64,000 nt of DNA from Chiayiivirga flava. Lineage in GTDB: Bacteria; Pseudomonadota; Gammaproteobacteria; Xanthomonadales; Xanthomonadaceae. The position numbers were made by a program, and so were the translations under genes. This document shows positions 30,668 through 41,244 of the stretch, one piece after another. The stretch is from NCBI RefSeq assembly GCF_014202825.1, contig NZ_JACHHP010000003.1, positions 394,229 through 458,228 of the forward strand, in the 5' to 3' direction. The notes beneath the pieces are model-generated. The model was not told where the DNA came from and ran no database searches. It saw only the letters and a program-made list of their open reading frames with translations. Positions within the stretch are counted from its first letter, which is position 1, and every line of letters begins with the position of its first letter.

Positions 30668-31630
30668 TTACTCGGCGGCGGGTGCGTCGGCTGCCGGTGC
30701 GTCGGCAGCGGCGGCGGGCGCATCGGCCGGCTTCGCCACCGGGCCGGTGCGGCGCTGGTTGGGGTGCGACGGCGCCTTCTTCGCCGGCGCGCCACGGCCG
30801 CCCGGGCCACGGTCGTTGCGATCGTTGCGGCCGCGGTCGTTGCGGTTGCCGCGGTCGTCGCGACGCTCGCTGCGCTCGGGCTTGGCGATCGGGTTGCCGT
30901 CGGCGTCGAGCTCGACGAACTCGTCGTTGCCGCGCGCCATGATCGGCGCGGCGGCCTTGCCCTCGAGCACGGCGTCGGCCGCGGCGCGGGTGTAGAGCTG
31001 CACGGCGCGGATGGCGTCGTCGTTGCCCGGGATCGCGTAGTCGACCAGCGACGGGTCGTAGTTGGTGTCGACCACGGCCACCACCGGGATGCCGAGCTTC
31101 TTGGCTTCCTGCACGGCGATGTTTTCGTGGCCGATGTCGATCACGAACAGCGCGTCCGGCAGGCCGTTCATGTTCTTGATGCCGCCGAGCGACTTCTCGA
31201 GCTTCTCGCGCTCGCGCTGCAGCTTGAGCACTTCGTGCTTGACGAGCTTGGCGAACGAGCCGTCGGTCTCGCCGGCTTCCAGTTCCTTCAGGCGCGCGAT
31301 CGACTGCTTGACCGTGCGGAAGTTGGTCAGCATGCCGCCGAGCCAGCGCGAGTTGACGTACGGCATGCCGCAGCGCACGGCTTCTTCGCCGACCGATTCG
31401 CGCGCCGAGCGCTTGGTGCCGACGAACAGGATGGTGCCGCGCTTCTGCGCCAGGCCCGAGATGAAGTTCATCGCGTCGCCGAACAGCGGCACGGTCTTCT
31501 CGAGGTTGATGATGTGGATCTTACCGCGCGCGCCGAAGATGTACTGGCCCATCTTCGGGTTCCAGTAGCGGGTCTGGTGGCCGAAGTGGACGCCGGCTTC
31601 GAGCATCTGGCGCATGGTGATCTGGGGCAT
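30668..31630 (-). CDS. rpsB: 30S ribosomal protein S2 with a long C-terminal tail
   Basis: Ribosomal protein S2, 320 residues against 241 in E. coli. The core is ordinary: [20 protein letters not shown] near the start, [24 protein letters not shown], and [11 protein letters not shown]. From about residue 247 an extension of some 75 residues follows. It is first rich in Arg, Asp, Asn and Gly (repeated RNDRG-like units), then in Ala and Pro, and looks disordered. GAGG lies 7 bases before the ATG. The 190-base leader folds and may bind S2, as known in E. coli. tsf follows in the same operon. Confidence 0.97.
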   Translation of the reverse strand: MPQITMRQMLEAGVHFGHQTRYWNPKMGQYIFGARGKIHIINLEKTVPLFGDAMNFISGLAQKRGTILFVGTKRSARESVGEEAVRCGMPYVNSRWLGGMLTNFRTVKQSIARLKELEAGETDGSFAKLVKHEVLKLQREREKLEKSLGGIKNMNGLPDALFVIDIGHENIAVQEAKKLGIPVVAVVDTNYDPSLVDYAIPGNDDAIRAVQLYTRAAADAVLEGKAAAPIMARGNDEFVELDADGNPIAKPERSERRDDRGNRNDRGRNDRNDRGPGGRGAPAKKAPSHPNQRRTGPVAKPADAPAAAADAPAADAPAAE

Positions 31631-31824
31631 GGTGGAACCTCGCGAATGGGGAGCGCCGCCGCGCGCTGGCGGTCGGGATGCTCCGGGGTTGGGCCTCCAC
31701 GTGGCGTCCGCTGCCGAACCCTGCGTGTGGCCAGGGCACCCCGGAGCGGGCTGATCGCCGCGTGTGTGGATTCGCCGATGACGTGCGGCGTGGACGGTGG
31801 CCCGGTGCAGGCAGGGCGACACAG
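31631..31824 (-). promoter_or_regulatory. Structured rpsB leader
   Basis: The predicted 5' untranslated region of rpsB. A closing stem pairs CTCCGGGGT (31681-31689) with ACCCCGGAG (31738-31746) around a 48-base domain. E. coli rpsB is repressed by S2 binding to its leader, so a similar element is plausible here. Confidence 0.5.
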
Positions 31825-31830
31825 CCGCGC

Positions 31831-31859
31831 ATTGTAGGCCAGCGGCGGTTCCGGGGCAA
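31831..31859 (-). promoter_or_regulatory. Promoter of rpsB-tsf
   Basis: On the minus strand TTGCCC (31859-31854), 17 bases, TACAAT (31836-31831). The predicted start near 31824 gives a leader of about 190 bases. Confidence 0.7.
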
Positions 31860-31888
31860 GCCGCCGGGGGGCTTGGGTTTCCCCCTCG

Positions 31889-32008
31889 CGTCGTCCCGGC
31901 GAACGCCGTGAACCTGCGACGTCCGCCGGGTCTGCGGACGATCCGGCTTCGGCAGTTCCCGGAAGGCCGGAGCAACGTCACGAGGTCCCGGCGTCCGCCG
32001 GGACGACG
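31889..32008. repeat. REPIN-like paired hairpin, family A copy 5 (left arm decayed)
   Basis: The right arm (GGTCCCGGCGTCCGCCGGGA) is intact; the left arm keeps CGTCGTCCCGGCGAACGCC but then departs from the consensus. It sits between the divergent rpsB and map promoters. Confidence 0.85.
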
Positions 32009-32051
32009 GAATGGGAGGACGGTGCATTTTCTTTATTGCGCACGTCTGCGC

Positions 32052-32057
32052 GATAAT
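32052..32057 (+). promoter_or_regulatory. -10 box of map, placed for a leaderless mRNA
   Basis: GATAAT ends six bases before the map ATG, so transcription would begin at or next to the start codon. No Shine-Dalgarno fits before this ATG; the -35 region is only a T-rich stretch. Confidence 0.5.
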
Positions 32058-32063
32058 CGGGCC

Positions 32064-32855
32064 ATGCCAATCATCATCAAATCCGCCGCCGACATCGAGA
32101 AGATGCGCGTCGCAGGCCGCCTCGCGGCCGAAGTCCTGCAGGTCGTCGCGCCGCACGTGAAGCCCGGGGTCACCACCGCCGAGCTCGACCGCATCTGCCA
32201 CGACCACATCGTCAACGTGCAGCAGGGGATTCCCGCCAATGTGGGCTACGGCGGCGGCCACGGCCGCATTCCGTTCCCGGCCACGATCTGCACCTCGGTC
32301 AACAACGTCATCTGCCACGGCATCCCGAGCGAAACCAAGGTGCTGAAGGACGGCGACATCGTCAACATCGACGTCACCGTGATCAAGGACGGCTGGCACG
32401 GCGACACCAGCCGCATGTATATCGTCGGCAAGGCCAGCACGCTGGCGCAGCGCCTGGTCGACGTCACGCGCGAGGCGATGTGGCGCGGCATCCGCGAAGT
32501 GAAGCCCGGCGCCACGCTCGGCGACGTCGGACACGCCATCCAGCGCTACGCGGAGTCCGAGCGCTTCAGCGTGGTGCGCGAGTACTGCGGCCACGGCATC
32601 GGACAGGTGTATCACGAGGAGCCGCAGGTGCTGCATTACGGCAATCCGCGCAGCGGCGTGCGGCTGGAGGCGGGCATGGTGTTCACCGTGGAGCCGATGA
32701 TCAACGCCGGCGCGCGCCACACCCGGTTGCTGCCCGACGGCTGGACCGTGGTCACCAAGGATCGCTCGCTGTCGGCCCAGTGGGAGCACACCGTCGCCGT
32801 CACCGACGACGGCTTCGAGGTACTCACGCGCGTGCCCGGGGACGACAACGGGTGA
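32064..32855 (+). CDS. map: Methionine aminopeptidase type I
   Basis: MetAP of 263 residues removes the initiator methionine from new proteins. The metal ligands of the pita-bread fold are present: D in NIDVTVIKDGWHGDTSRM (two Asp), H in GHGIGQVYHEEP, E in VFTVEPMIN and E in QWEHTV. The frame extends upstream through a repeat element, but the conserved start MPIIIKSAADIEKM is at 32064. A GATAAT box ends 6 bases before the ATG, so the mRNA may be leaderless. It is divergent from rpsB, a conserved arrangement, and overlaps glnD by four bases. Confidence 0.97.
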   Translation: MPIIIKSAADIEKMRVAGRLAAEVLQVVAPHVKPGVTTAELDRICHDHIVNVQQGIPANVGYGGGHGRIPFPATICTSVNNVICHGIPSETKVLKDGDIVNIDVTVIKDGWHGDTSRMYIVGKASTLAQRLVDVTREAMWRGIREVKPGATLGDVGHAIQRYAESERFSVVREYCGHGIGQVYHEEPQVLHYGNPRSGVRLEAGMVFTVEPMINAGARHTRLLPDGWTVVTKDRSLSAQWEHTVAVTDDGFEVLTRVPGDDNG

Positions 32856-35473
32856 ACGCGCCGGGGTCGCCCCTGCTGCCGGATGCGGCGCCGGGCGACG
32901 CCAGCGCGTGGCGTCGCGCCACGCGGCAGTCGCTGGAGGACAACCAGCGCGAACTCGCCGCGGCCTTCGACCGCGGCGATGACATCGACGATCTGCTCGC
33001 GCGACGCGCGCTGGCCGTCGACCGTGTCGTGGTCGGGGCCTGGAACCAGACCTTCGCCGCCGCGCCGGGCCTGGCGCTGATCGCGACCGGCGGCTATGGC
33101 CGCGGCGAGCTGTTCCCGCGCTCGGACGTCGACCTTCTGCTGCTGGCCGAAGACGATGTGCAGGATGCGCAGAAGGCCGGCATCGAGGCCTACTTCGCGC
33201 TGCTGTGGGACGTGGGCCTTGCGCCCGGCCACGCGGTGCGCAGCGTCGCGCAGTGCGTGACCGCCGCGCGCGAGGACGTGACCGTCGCCACCGCGCTGCT
33301 GGAGGCGCGCCCGCTGGCCGGCGACACCGGCGCGCAGACGCAGCTGCTGGCCGCGATGCGCCTGCCGGACCTGTGGCCGCCGGCCGCCTTCCTGGCCGCC
33401 AAGCGCGACGAATGGTCGGCGCGCCACGCACGCTACAACGACACCGCCTACAACCTCGAACCCAATCTCAAGGAAGGCCCTGGCGGGCTGCGCGACCTGC
33501 ACACGCTCGCGTGGCTGGCCAAGCGCATCTTCGGCATCACGCGGCTCGACGAACTCGTCGCGCTCGGCGCGCTCGGGCCGGACGAATACGACATCCTCGA
33601 CACGCGCCGCCGCGCGCTGTCGCGCCTGCGCTACGGTCTGCATCTGGTGGCCGATCGGCGCGAGGAACGCCTGTTGTTCGACTACCAGAAGGCGCTCGCC
33701 GCACGCGTCGGGCTTACCGACGAACACCGCGACAACCTTGCCGTCGAGCAGCTGATGCAGGGTTTCTTCCGCAGCGCGGCGCTGGTGCAGCGCCTCGGCG
33801 AGCGCCTGCTGCAGCGCTTCGACGAAAGCCTGCGCGAGTCGCAGGACGTCGCCCCGATCGACGACGATTTCGTCCGCATCGATCACAGTCTTGCACTGCG
33901 CGACACCGACCTCCTGCACCGCCGCCCGCTGACCATCCTGCAGCTGTTCCGCACCTGGCAGCAGAACCCGGCGCTGCGCAGCCTGCACTCGGCCACGGCG
34001 CGTGCGCTCGGCGAATCGCTCTCGCGCATCGACGAAGTGTTCCGTGCCGACCCCCGCGTGCGCGCCGCCTTCATGACCCTGCTGCGCGATCCGCAGGCCG
34101 TGCCCACGCTCGAGCGCATGTCGCGTCTGGGCGTGCTCGGACGCTACCTGCCTGCATTCGGGCGCGTGGCCGGGCGCATGCAGTACGACCTGTTCCACGT
34201 CTACACCGTCGACGAACACACGCTGGCGGTGCTGCGCAACGTGGCGAGTTTCGCGCGGCCCGATTCGGCCGAACGCTTCACGCTCGGGCACGAGCTGTGG
34301 CGCGAGCTGCGCAAGCCGGAGCTGTTGATGCTGGCCGGGCTGTTCCACGACATCGCCAAGGGCCGCGGCGGCGACCATTCCGTGCTCGGCGCGATGGACG
34401 CGCGCGATTTCTGCGAAGCGCACGGCCTGTCGGCCGGCGACACCGATCTCGTCGTCTGGCTGGTGCGCCAGCACCTCACCATGTCGATCACCGCGCAGCG
34501 CAAGGACATTTCCGATCCGGAGGTCGTCACCCAGTTCGCCGGCCTCGTGGCCGAGCGCGAGCGCCTGGATTACCTCTACCTGCTCACCGTGGCGGACATC
34601 GCCGGCACCAGCCCCAAGCTGTGGAACGCGTGGCGCGATCGGCTGATGGCCGATCTGTACACCGCCACGCGCTTCGTGCTGCGGCGGGGCCTGGAGCACA
34701 AGCTGCACGCGGACGAACGCATCAGCGAAACCCGTGCCGCGGCGCGCGAGCGGCTGCAGGATCTGGGCATCGACGATGCGGTGATCGATCGCGTCTGGCA
34801 GGAGTTTCCCGACGACAGTTTCCTGCGGTATCGCGCCGAGCAGCTCGCCTGGCAGACGCGCGGCATCGCGCAGACCGGCAGCGCCGGCCTGCCGCTGGTG
34901 CTGGCGCGTCCCCACCAGCGGCCCGGTGCGCTGGAGGTGTTCGTCTATTCGCCCGATCGCGACGGCCTGTTCGCCACGGTGGCGGCCACGCTCGACCGGC
35001 TCGGGCTGTCGATCGTCGATGCACGCGTCGTCAATTCGCTCGCGGGCATGAGCCTGGACACGTTCCAGGTGCTCGACGCGGGCACCGAGTTCGTCGCGCC
35101 CGAACGCCGTGCGGCCACCATTTCGCAGACGCTGCGCGAGGCGCTGCGCCAGCCCGCGCTGCGCGCGGTCCCGGCGAAACGCGCAATGCCGCGCCAGCTC
35201 CGGCATTTCCGCGTGCCGACGCAGATCGAGTTCACGCCCGCGGGCGAACGCACCGAACTCACCCTCGTCTGCAGCGACCGTCCCGGCCTGCTCGCGCAGG
35301 CGGCGGCGGTGCTGCGCGAGCACGGCCTGCGGGTGCACGACGCGCGCATCGCCACCTTCGGCGAGCGGGTGGAGGATTTTTTCCAGCTCACCGACGAGGC
35401 CGACCGGCCGCTGTCGCCGGCCCTGTGCGAACGCGTGTCCGCCGCGCTGCGGACCGTGCTCGACGCGCAGTAG
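32852..35473 (+). CDS. glnD: [Protein-PII] uridylyltransferase / uridylyl-removing enzyme
   Basis: GlnD of 873 residues senses glutamine and adds or removes UMP on PII proteins to control nitrogen assimilation. The nucleotidyltransferase domain has [15 protein letters not shown] at 80-94 with catalytic D92 and D94. The HD domain for UMP removal has H499-D500 in [14 protein letters not shown]. Two ACT domains end the protein ([35 protein letters not shown]). The start is a GTG overlapping the map stop (GTGA), an example of coupling. Neither PII gene is in the window. Confidence 0.96.
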   Translation: MNAPGSPLLPDAAPGDASAWRRATRQSLEDNQRELAAAFDRGDDIDDLLARRALAVDRVVVGAWNQTFAAAPGLALIATGGYGRGELFPRSDVDLLLLAEDDVQDAQKAGIEAYFALLWDVGLAPGHAVRSVAQCVTAAREDVTVATALLEARPLAGDTGAQTQLLAAMRLPDLWPPAAFLAAKRDEWSARHARYNDTAYNLEPNLKEGPGGLRDLHTLAWLAKRIFGITRLDELVALGALGPDEYDILDTRRRALSRLRYGLHLVADRREERLLFDYQKALAARVGLTDEHRDNLAVEQLMQGFFRSAALVQRLGERLLQRFDESLRESQDVAPIDDDFVRIDHSLALRDTDLLHRRPLTILQLFRTWQQNPALRSLHSATARALGESLSRIDEVFRADPRVRAAFMTLLRDPQAVPTLERMSRLGVLGRYLPAFGRVAGRMQYDLFHVYTVDEHTLAVLRNVASFARPDSAERFTLGHELWRELRKPELLMLAGLFHDIAKGRGGDHSVLGAMDARDFCEAHGLSAGDTDLVVWLVRQHLTMSITAQRKDISDPEVVTQFAGLVAERERLDYLYLLTVADIAGTSPKLWNAWRDRLMADLYTATRFVLRRGLEHKLHADERISETRAAARERLQDLGIDDAVIDRVWQEFPDDSFLRYRAEQLAWQTRGIAQTGSAGLPLVLARPHQRPGALEVFVYSPDRDGLFATVAATLDRLGLSIVDARVVNSLAGMSLDTFQVLDAGTEFVAPERRAATISQTLREALRQPALRAVPAKRAMPRQLRHFRVPTQIEFTPAGERTELTLVCSDRPGLLAQAAAVLREHGLRVHDARIATFGERVEDFFQLTDEADRPLSPALCERVSAALRTVLDAQ

Positions 35474-35595
35474 CGGTCGCGCCGTCGGCGCCGGGGCGGC
35501 TTTTCGGCGTCAGGAAAGTGCAGGCAAACCCCGCGCGGGCACGCGCCGCGCGACCAGCTAAACTCCGCGGCTCGAACACCTCACGCGAGCCCCGC

Positions 35596-36435
35596 ATGCC
35601 CCGCACCAGGAAGCCCCAGCACGAACTGCAGCCGACGATCGAAGACGCCTGGGAGCGCCGCGCCGCGCTGACGCTGGCCGAGATCGACGGCAGCACGCGG
35701 CCGGAGGTCGAGCGCGTGATGGATGCGCTGGAAACCGGCGAGATCCGCATCGCGGAACCGGTGCGCGGCGGCTGGGCGGTCAACGAGTGGGTCAAGAAAG
35801 CGGTGCTGCTGTATTTCCGCGTCAACGAAATGCAGCTGATCGAATCCTACCCGGCGCCGTTCTGGGACAAGGTGCCGGCGCGTTTCGCCGATTTCGACGA
35901 CATCGCCTTCCGCGAACTCGGCGCCCGCATCGTGCCCGGCGCCGTCGTGCGGCGCGGGAGCTACCTCGGCCGCGACGTGGTGCTGATGCCGAGTTTCGTC
36001 AACATCGGCGCCTTCATCGGTGCCGGGACGATGGTCGACACCTGGGCCACCGTGGGATCCTGCGCGCAGATCGGCGCGCGTTGCCATATCTCCGGCGGCG
36101 CGGGGATCGGCGGCGTGCTCGAACCGCTGCAGGCCGCCCCGACCATCATCGAGGACGACTGCTTCATCGGCGCGCGCTCGGAAGTGGTGGAGGGCGTCAT
36201 CGTCGAGCAGGGCAGCGTCATCGGCATGGGCGTGTTCCTCGGCCAGTCCACGCGCATCTACGATCGCGCCACCGGCGAGATCAGCTACGGACGCGTGCCG
36301 GCAGGCAGCGTGGTGGTGTCCGGTTCGCTGCCGGCGGCCGACGGCACGCATTCGCTGTATTGCGCGGTGATCGTGAAGAAGGTCGATGCGAAGACGCGGT
36401 CCAAGACCTCGATCAACGAACTGCTGCGCGGCTGA
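35596..36435 (+). CDS. dapD: Tetrahydrodipicolinate N-succinyltransferase
   Basis: DapD of 279 residues makes N-succinyl-2-amino-6-ketopimelate in the succinylase route to lysine and meso-diaminopimelate. The left-handed beta-helix hexapeptides run from about 105 to 235 ([55 protein letters not shown]). A likely -10 TAAACT lies 31 bases upstream. dapE, two steps later in the same pathway, follows with one small gene between them. Confidence 0.96.
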   Translation: MPRTRKPQHELQPTIEDAWERRAALTLAEIDGSTRPEVERVMDALETGEIRIAEPVRGGWAVNEWVKKAVLLYFRVNEMQLIESYPAPFWDKVPARFADFDDIAFRELGARIVPGAVVRRGSYLGRDVVLMPSFVNIGAFIGAGTMVDTWATVGSCAQIGARCHISGGAGIGGVLEPLQAAPTIIEDDCFIGARSEVVEGVIVEQGSVIGMGVFLGQSTRIYDRATGEISYGRVPAGSVVVSGSLPAADGTHSLYCAVIVKKVDAKTRSKTSINELLRG

Positions 36436-36439
36436 GACC

Positions 36440-36817
36440 ATGAGCGAGCCCACACGCGTTTACGGCCTGGACAACTGCGACACCTGCCGCAAGGCGCGCA
36501 ACTGGCTGCAGCGTTTCGAGGTGCCGCACGTCTTCACCGACTACCGCAGCGAACGCACCGCGCCGGATACGCTCCGTGCCTGGGCCGACCGGCTCGGCGG
36601 CTGGGACGCGCTGATCAACCGCGCCTCGACCACGTGGCGCACCCTGCCGCCCAATCGCAAGACACCGGCGAGCGCGCCGGAATGGCTGTTGCTGCTGAAG
36701 GAGTATCCGCAGCTGGTGAAGCGGCCGGTGGTGGTGACGCCCGACGGCGTGGTGTCCGTCGGCTTCAGCGACACTCTGTTCAAGAAGCGGTTTGCAGCAG
36801 CGAGCAGGAGCGCATGA
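36440..36817 (+). CDS. ArsC/Spx-family reductase-like protein (YffB-type)
   Basis: Thioredoxin-fold protein of 125 residues with an N-terminal [16 protein letters not shown] motif, a CxxC variant of the single-cysteine ArsC/Spx motif. [17 protein letters not shown] matches the conserved KRPVV block. E. coli YffB, which often sits between dapD/dapE-like genes, is the closest kind; glutathione-dependent thiol reduction has been proposed for it, but the role is unproven. It starts four bases after dapD. The context suggests co-transcription only, not a lysine-pathway role. Confidence 0.88.
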   Translation: MSEPTRVYGLDNCDTCRKARNWLQRFEVPHVFTDYRSERTAPDTLRAWADRLGGWDALINRASTTWRTLPPNRKTPASAPEWLLLLKEYPQLVKRPVVVTPDGVVSVGFSDTLFKKRFAAASRSA

Positions 36818-36869
36818 TTCATTCGCTGCTCTCGTCGACCGTGACCCGGGGATGACGGAGGACTGCATC

Positions 36870-38045
36870 ATGTCCAACGTCCTCGATCTGACTTGCGAGC
36901 TGATCCGCCGCCGTTCCGTCACGCCCGACGACGCCGGATGCCAGGCCCTGATCGCCGATCGCCTGCGTGCCGCCGGTTTCGGCATCGAACAGCTTCCGTT
37001 CGGCGACGTGCGCAATCTGTGGGCCACGCATGGCTCGGGCGGTGCGCCGGTGCTGATGCTGCTCGGCCACACCGACGTGGTGCCGGCCGGCCCGCGCGAG
37101 GACTGGCAGACCGACCCGTTCGAACCGGTGGTACGCGACGGCGTGCTCTACGGACGCGGCGCGGCGGACATGAAAGGAAGCGTGGCGGCGATGGTCTGCG
37201 CGCTCGAAGCCTTCGTCGCCGCGTATCCGGACCACGACGGCACCGTCGCGCTGCTGCTGACCTCGGACGAGGAGGGAGAGGCGATCCACGGCGTGCGCAG
37301 CGTGGCCGAGTGCTTCCGCGCCACGGCGCAGCGCGTGGACTATTGCCTGGTCGGCGAGCCGTCCTCGTCGCGCACCGTCGGCGACACGGTGAAGGTGGGC
37401 CGGCGCGGCTCGCTGTCCGGCGCGCTCACGGTGCACGGCGTGCAGGGTCATGTCGCGTATCCGGACAAGGCCGACAATCCGATCCACCGCTTCGCCCCGG
37501 CCTTGCTGGAGCTTTCGCAGCGGCAGTGGGATGCGGGCAGCGCGGATTTTCCGCCGACGCGCTTCCAGGTCTCGAACATCGCGGCCGGCACCGGGGCCAA
37601 CAACGTGATTCCGGGCGCGCTGGAGGTGCAGTTCAACCTGCGCTTCTCGACTGCGTGGACCTCGGCGGCGCTGCGGGCCGAGATCGAGTCCGTGCTGCAG
37701 CGGCACGGACTGCGCTTCGACCTGCGCTGGCACGTCTCCGGCGAACCGTTCCTGACCGCGCCCGGCGCGCTGCGCGACGCGGTGCGGGACGAACTGCTGG
37801 ACAGGCTCGGCCAGGCGCCGGAGGAAAGCACCGTCGGCGGCACGTCGGACGGGCGGTTCATCGCGCCGCTTGGCGCCGAGGTGGTGGAGCTGGGGCCGGT
37901 CAACGCGAGCATCCACAAGGTGGACGAATGCGTCCGCGTCGATGCGCTGGACGTGCTGGCGGACTGCTACGCGGGCATCGCCCGGCGGCTGCTGGTGACG
38001 GCCGAGGCCGTCGCGCCCGGGTCCGAACCTTCGTCCCCCACATGA
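36870..38045 (+). CDS. dapE: Succinyl-diaminopimelate desuccinylase
   Basis: DapE of 391 residues, a di-zinc M20-type hydrolase that releases LL-diaminopimelate and succinate. Metal ligands and base are H67 and D69 in [12 protein letters not shown]100 in [10 protein letters not shown] and E134-E135 in TSDEEGEA. An in-frame ATG at 36852 exists, but GGAGG at 36857-36861, 8 bases before 36870, fixes [11 protein letters not shown] as the start. A bidirectional terminator begins at the stop codon. Confidence 0.96.
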   Translation: MSNVLDLTCELIRRRSVTPDDAGCQALIADRLRAAGFGIEQLPFGDVRNLWATHGSGGAPVLMLLGHTDVVPAGPREDWQTDPFEPVVRDGVLYGRGAADMKGSVAAMVCALEAFVAAYPDHDGTVALLLTSDEEGEAIHGVRSVAECFRATAQRVDYCLVGEPSSSRTVGDTVKVGRRGSLSGALTVHGVQGHVAYPDKADNPIHRFAPALLELSQRQWDAGSADFPPTRFQVSNIAAGTGANNVIPGALEVQFNLRFSTAWTSAALRAEIESVLQRHGLRFDLRWHVSGEPFLTAPGALRDAVRDELLDRLGQAPEESTVGGTSDGRFIAPLGAEVVELGPVNASIHKVDECVRVDALDVLADCYAGIARRLLVTAEAVAPGSEPSSPT

Positions 38046-38046
38046 A

Positions 38047-38071
38047 AAAAGCCGCGCAAGGCGCGGCTTTT
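38047..38071. terminator. Bidirectional terminator between dapE and the 38098 gene
   Basis: An 11-bp stem AAAAGCCGCGC / GCGCGGCTTTT with loop AAG. The T-run is longer on the minus strand. It begins right at the dapE stop. Confidence 0.9.
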
Positions 38072-38097
38072 CCTGGTCATTCCCGATCCGGATCCTT

Positions 38098-38520
38098 TCA
38101 GGCGATCGCGATCTCGGTATTGGCGCCGGCGGCGTAGGTGCCCTTCAGCAGGCCCAGCAGGCCGAGCACTTCGCGGTGGATGTCGAGCAGGTTGCGGTGC
38201 TGGGAGTCGCGCGTTTCGTGGTAGACCACGGCAAGCCACATCGCGATGCCGCGCAGCTTGAGCTGCGGCACGCGCGAGCGGGCCTTCACGAACGACTGCG
38301 AGGCGGCGTCGCCCCACGGCTGGTAACGGTCGACGTTCTCGCTGCCGTACAGGTGCGGGATCGGTTCCTTGGCCGCGTTCTGGATCTCGGCCATCGCCAG
38401 CTGGCCGACGGCGCGCTGCGCGGTGACGGGCAGGGCCTGCACGATGCGGCGGATTTCGCGCGCCTGGCGGTTGAGGGTCAGGTATCGGCTCAGCACCAGC
38501 ATGCGGATCAACAGCTTCAT
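38098..38520 (-). CDS. Uncharacterised 140-residue protein
   Basis: I do not recognise this family. The protein starts with a hydrophobic and basic segment (MKLLIRMLVLSRYLTLNRQ) that could be membrane-associated, though it is short and charged for a transmembrane helix or signal peptide. A central EPIPHLYGSENVDRYQPWGD stretch is rich in aromatic and polar residues. A second mildly hydrophobic helix, RGIAMWLAVVYHE, is followed by an acidic-ended HREVLGLLGLLKGTY segment. Codon use is like its neighbours. It stands alone between convergent dapE, with which it shares a terminator, and parC 339 bases upstream. Confidence 0.75.
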   Translation of the reverse strand: MKLLIRMLVLSRYLTLNRQAREIRRIVQALPVTAQRAVGQLAMAEIQNAAKEPIPHLYGSENVDRYQPWGDAASQSFVKARSRVPQLKLRGIAMWLAVVYHETRDSQHRNLLDIHREVLGLLGLLKGTYAAGANTEIAIA

Positions 38521-38859
38521 TTCTACCTCGCCTCATCGGCTCCGTGAACAGGCGGCGGTAGATCGCCTGCAAGCGACCTTCCCCCTTCGTCAGAACGTCT
38601 CGTCAGAACACCACCACTGGGCGCGTCGCGGTGCGACGCATCGCGTCACCTAATGACGCGGCCGGACGAATATTGACAGATCGTTCCCGGATTGCCTAGC
38701 CCTAGCACAGCGTGCGAAGGGCGGCACTGAACGCCTCGGAACTGCCGACAGACGGGCTCGCATGGCCGATGCGAGGTCGAAGTTTTCCGACGATCTGCCG
38801 TTCCGCCGGTCAAGGAGTGACCGGCCGCGGCGCGACGCGAACCGCACCGCGCCGCCGTT
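38521..38859. other. 339-base spacer between parC and the 38098 gene
   Basis: No convincing gene. It holds a 7-bp inverted repeat CGCGTCA/TGACGCG (38642-38660), a perfect -35-like TTGACA at 38673 without a good -10, and an 8-bp hairpin GCCGGTCA/TGACCGGC (38805-38825) 35 bases after the parC stop that lacks a T-run. Confidence 0.5.
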
Positions 38860-41109
<2,250 letters not shown>

Positions 41110-41143
41110 GCGGGCGGCGGGCATCGGGCGCGGGGAATCGGCG

Positions 41144-41149
41144 ATTGTA
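41144..41149 (-). promoter_or_regulatory. -10 box of parC
   Basis: TACAAT on the minus strand, 34 bases before the parC ATG. A TTGTCG lies upstream but at a spacing of only 12 bases. Confidence 0.5.
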
Positions 41150-41208
41150 GCGAGTGTGTGCCGACAATCTGCGGACCCGCCGTCGCAGCGGCCGCGACGG
41201 CGGCCGCG

Positions 41209-41232
41209 CCCGGCGCCACAGCAGGCGCCGGG
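41209..41232 (-). other. Hairpin after the S9 peptidase gene
   Basis: A perfect 9-bp stem CCCGGCGCC / GGCGCCGGG with loop ACAGCA, 12 bases after the peptidase stop and upstream of the parC promoter. No T-run. Confidence 0.5.
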
Positions 41233-41244
41233 CAGGGGCGTGCG

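Noticed and set aside
38673-38701. Full promoter from TTGACA at 38673
   Set aside because: No acceptable -10 at 16-18 bases (CTAGCC-like only) and no gene on that strand before 41 kb.
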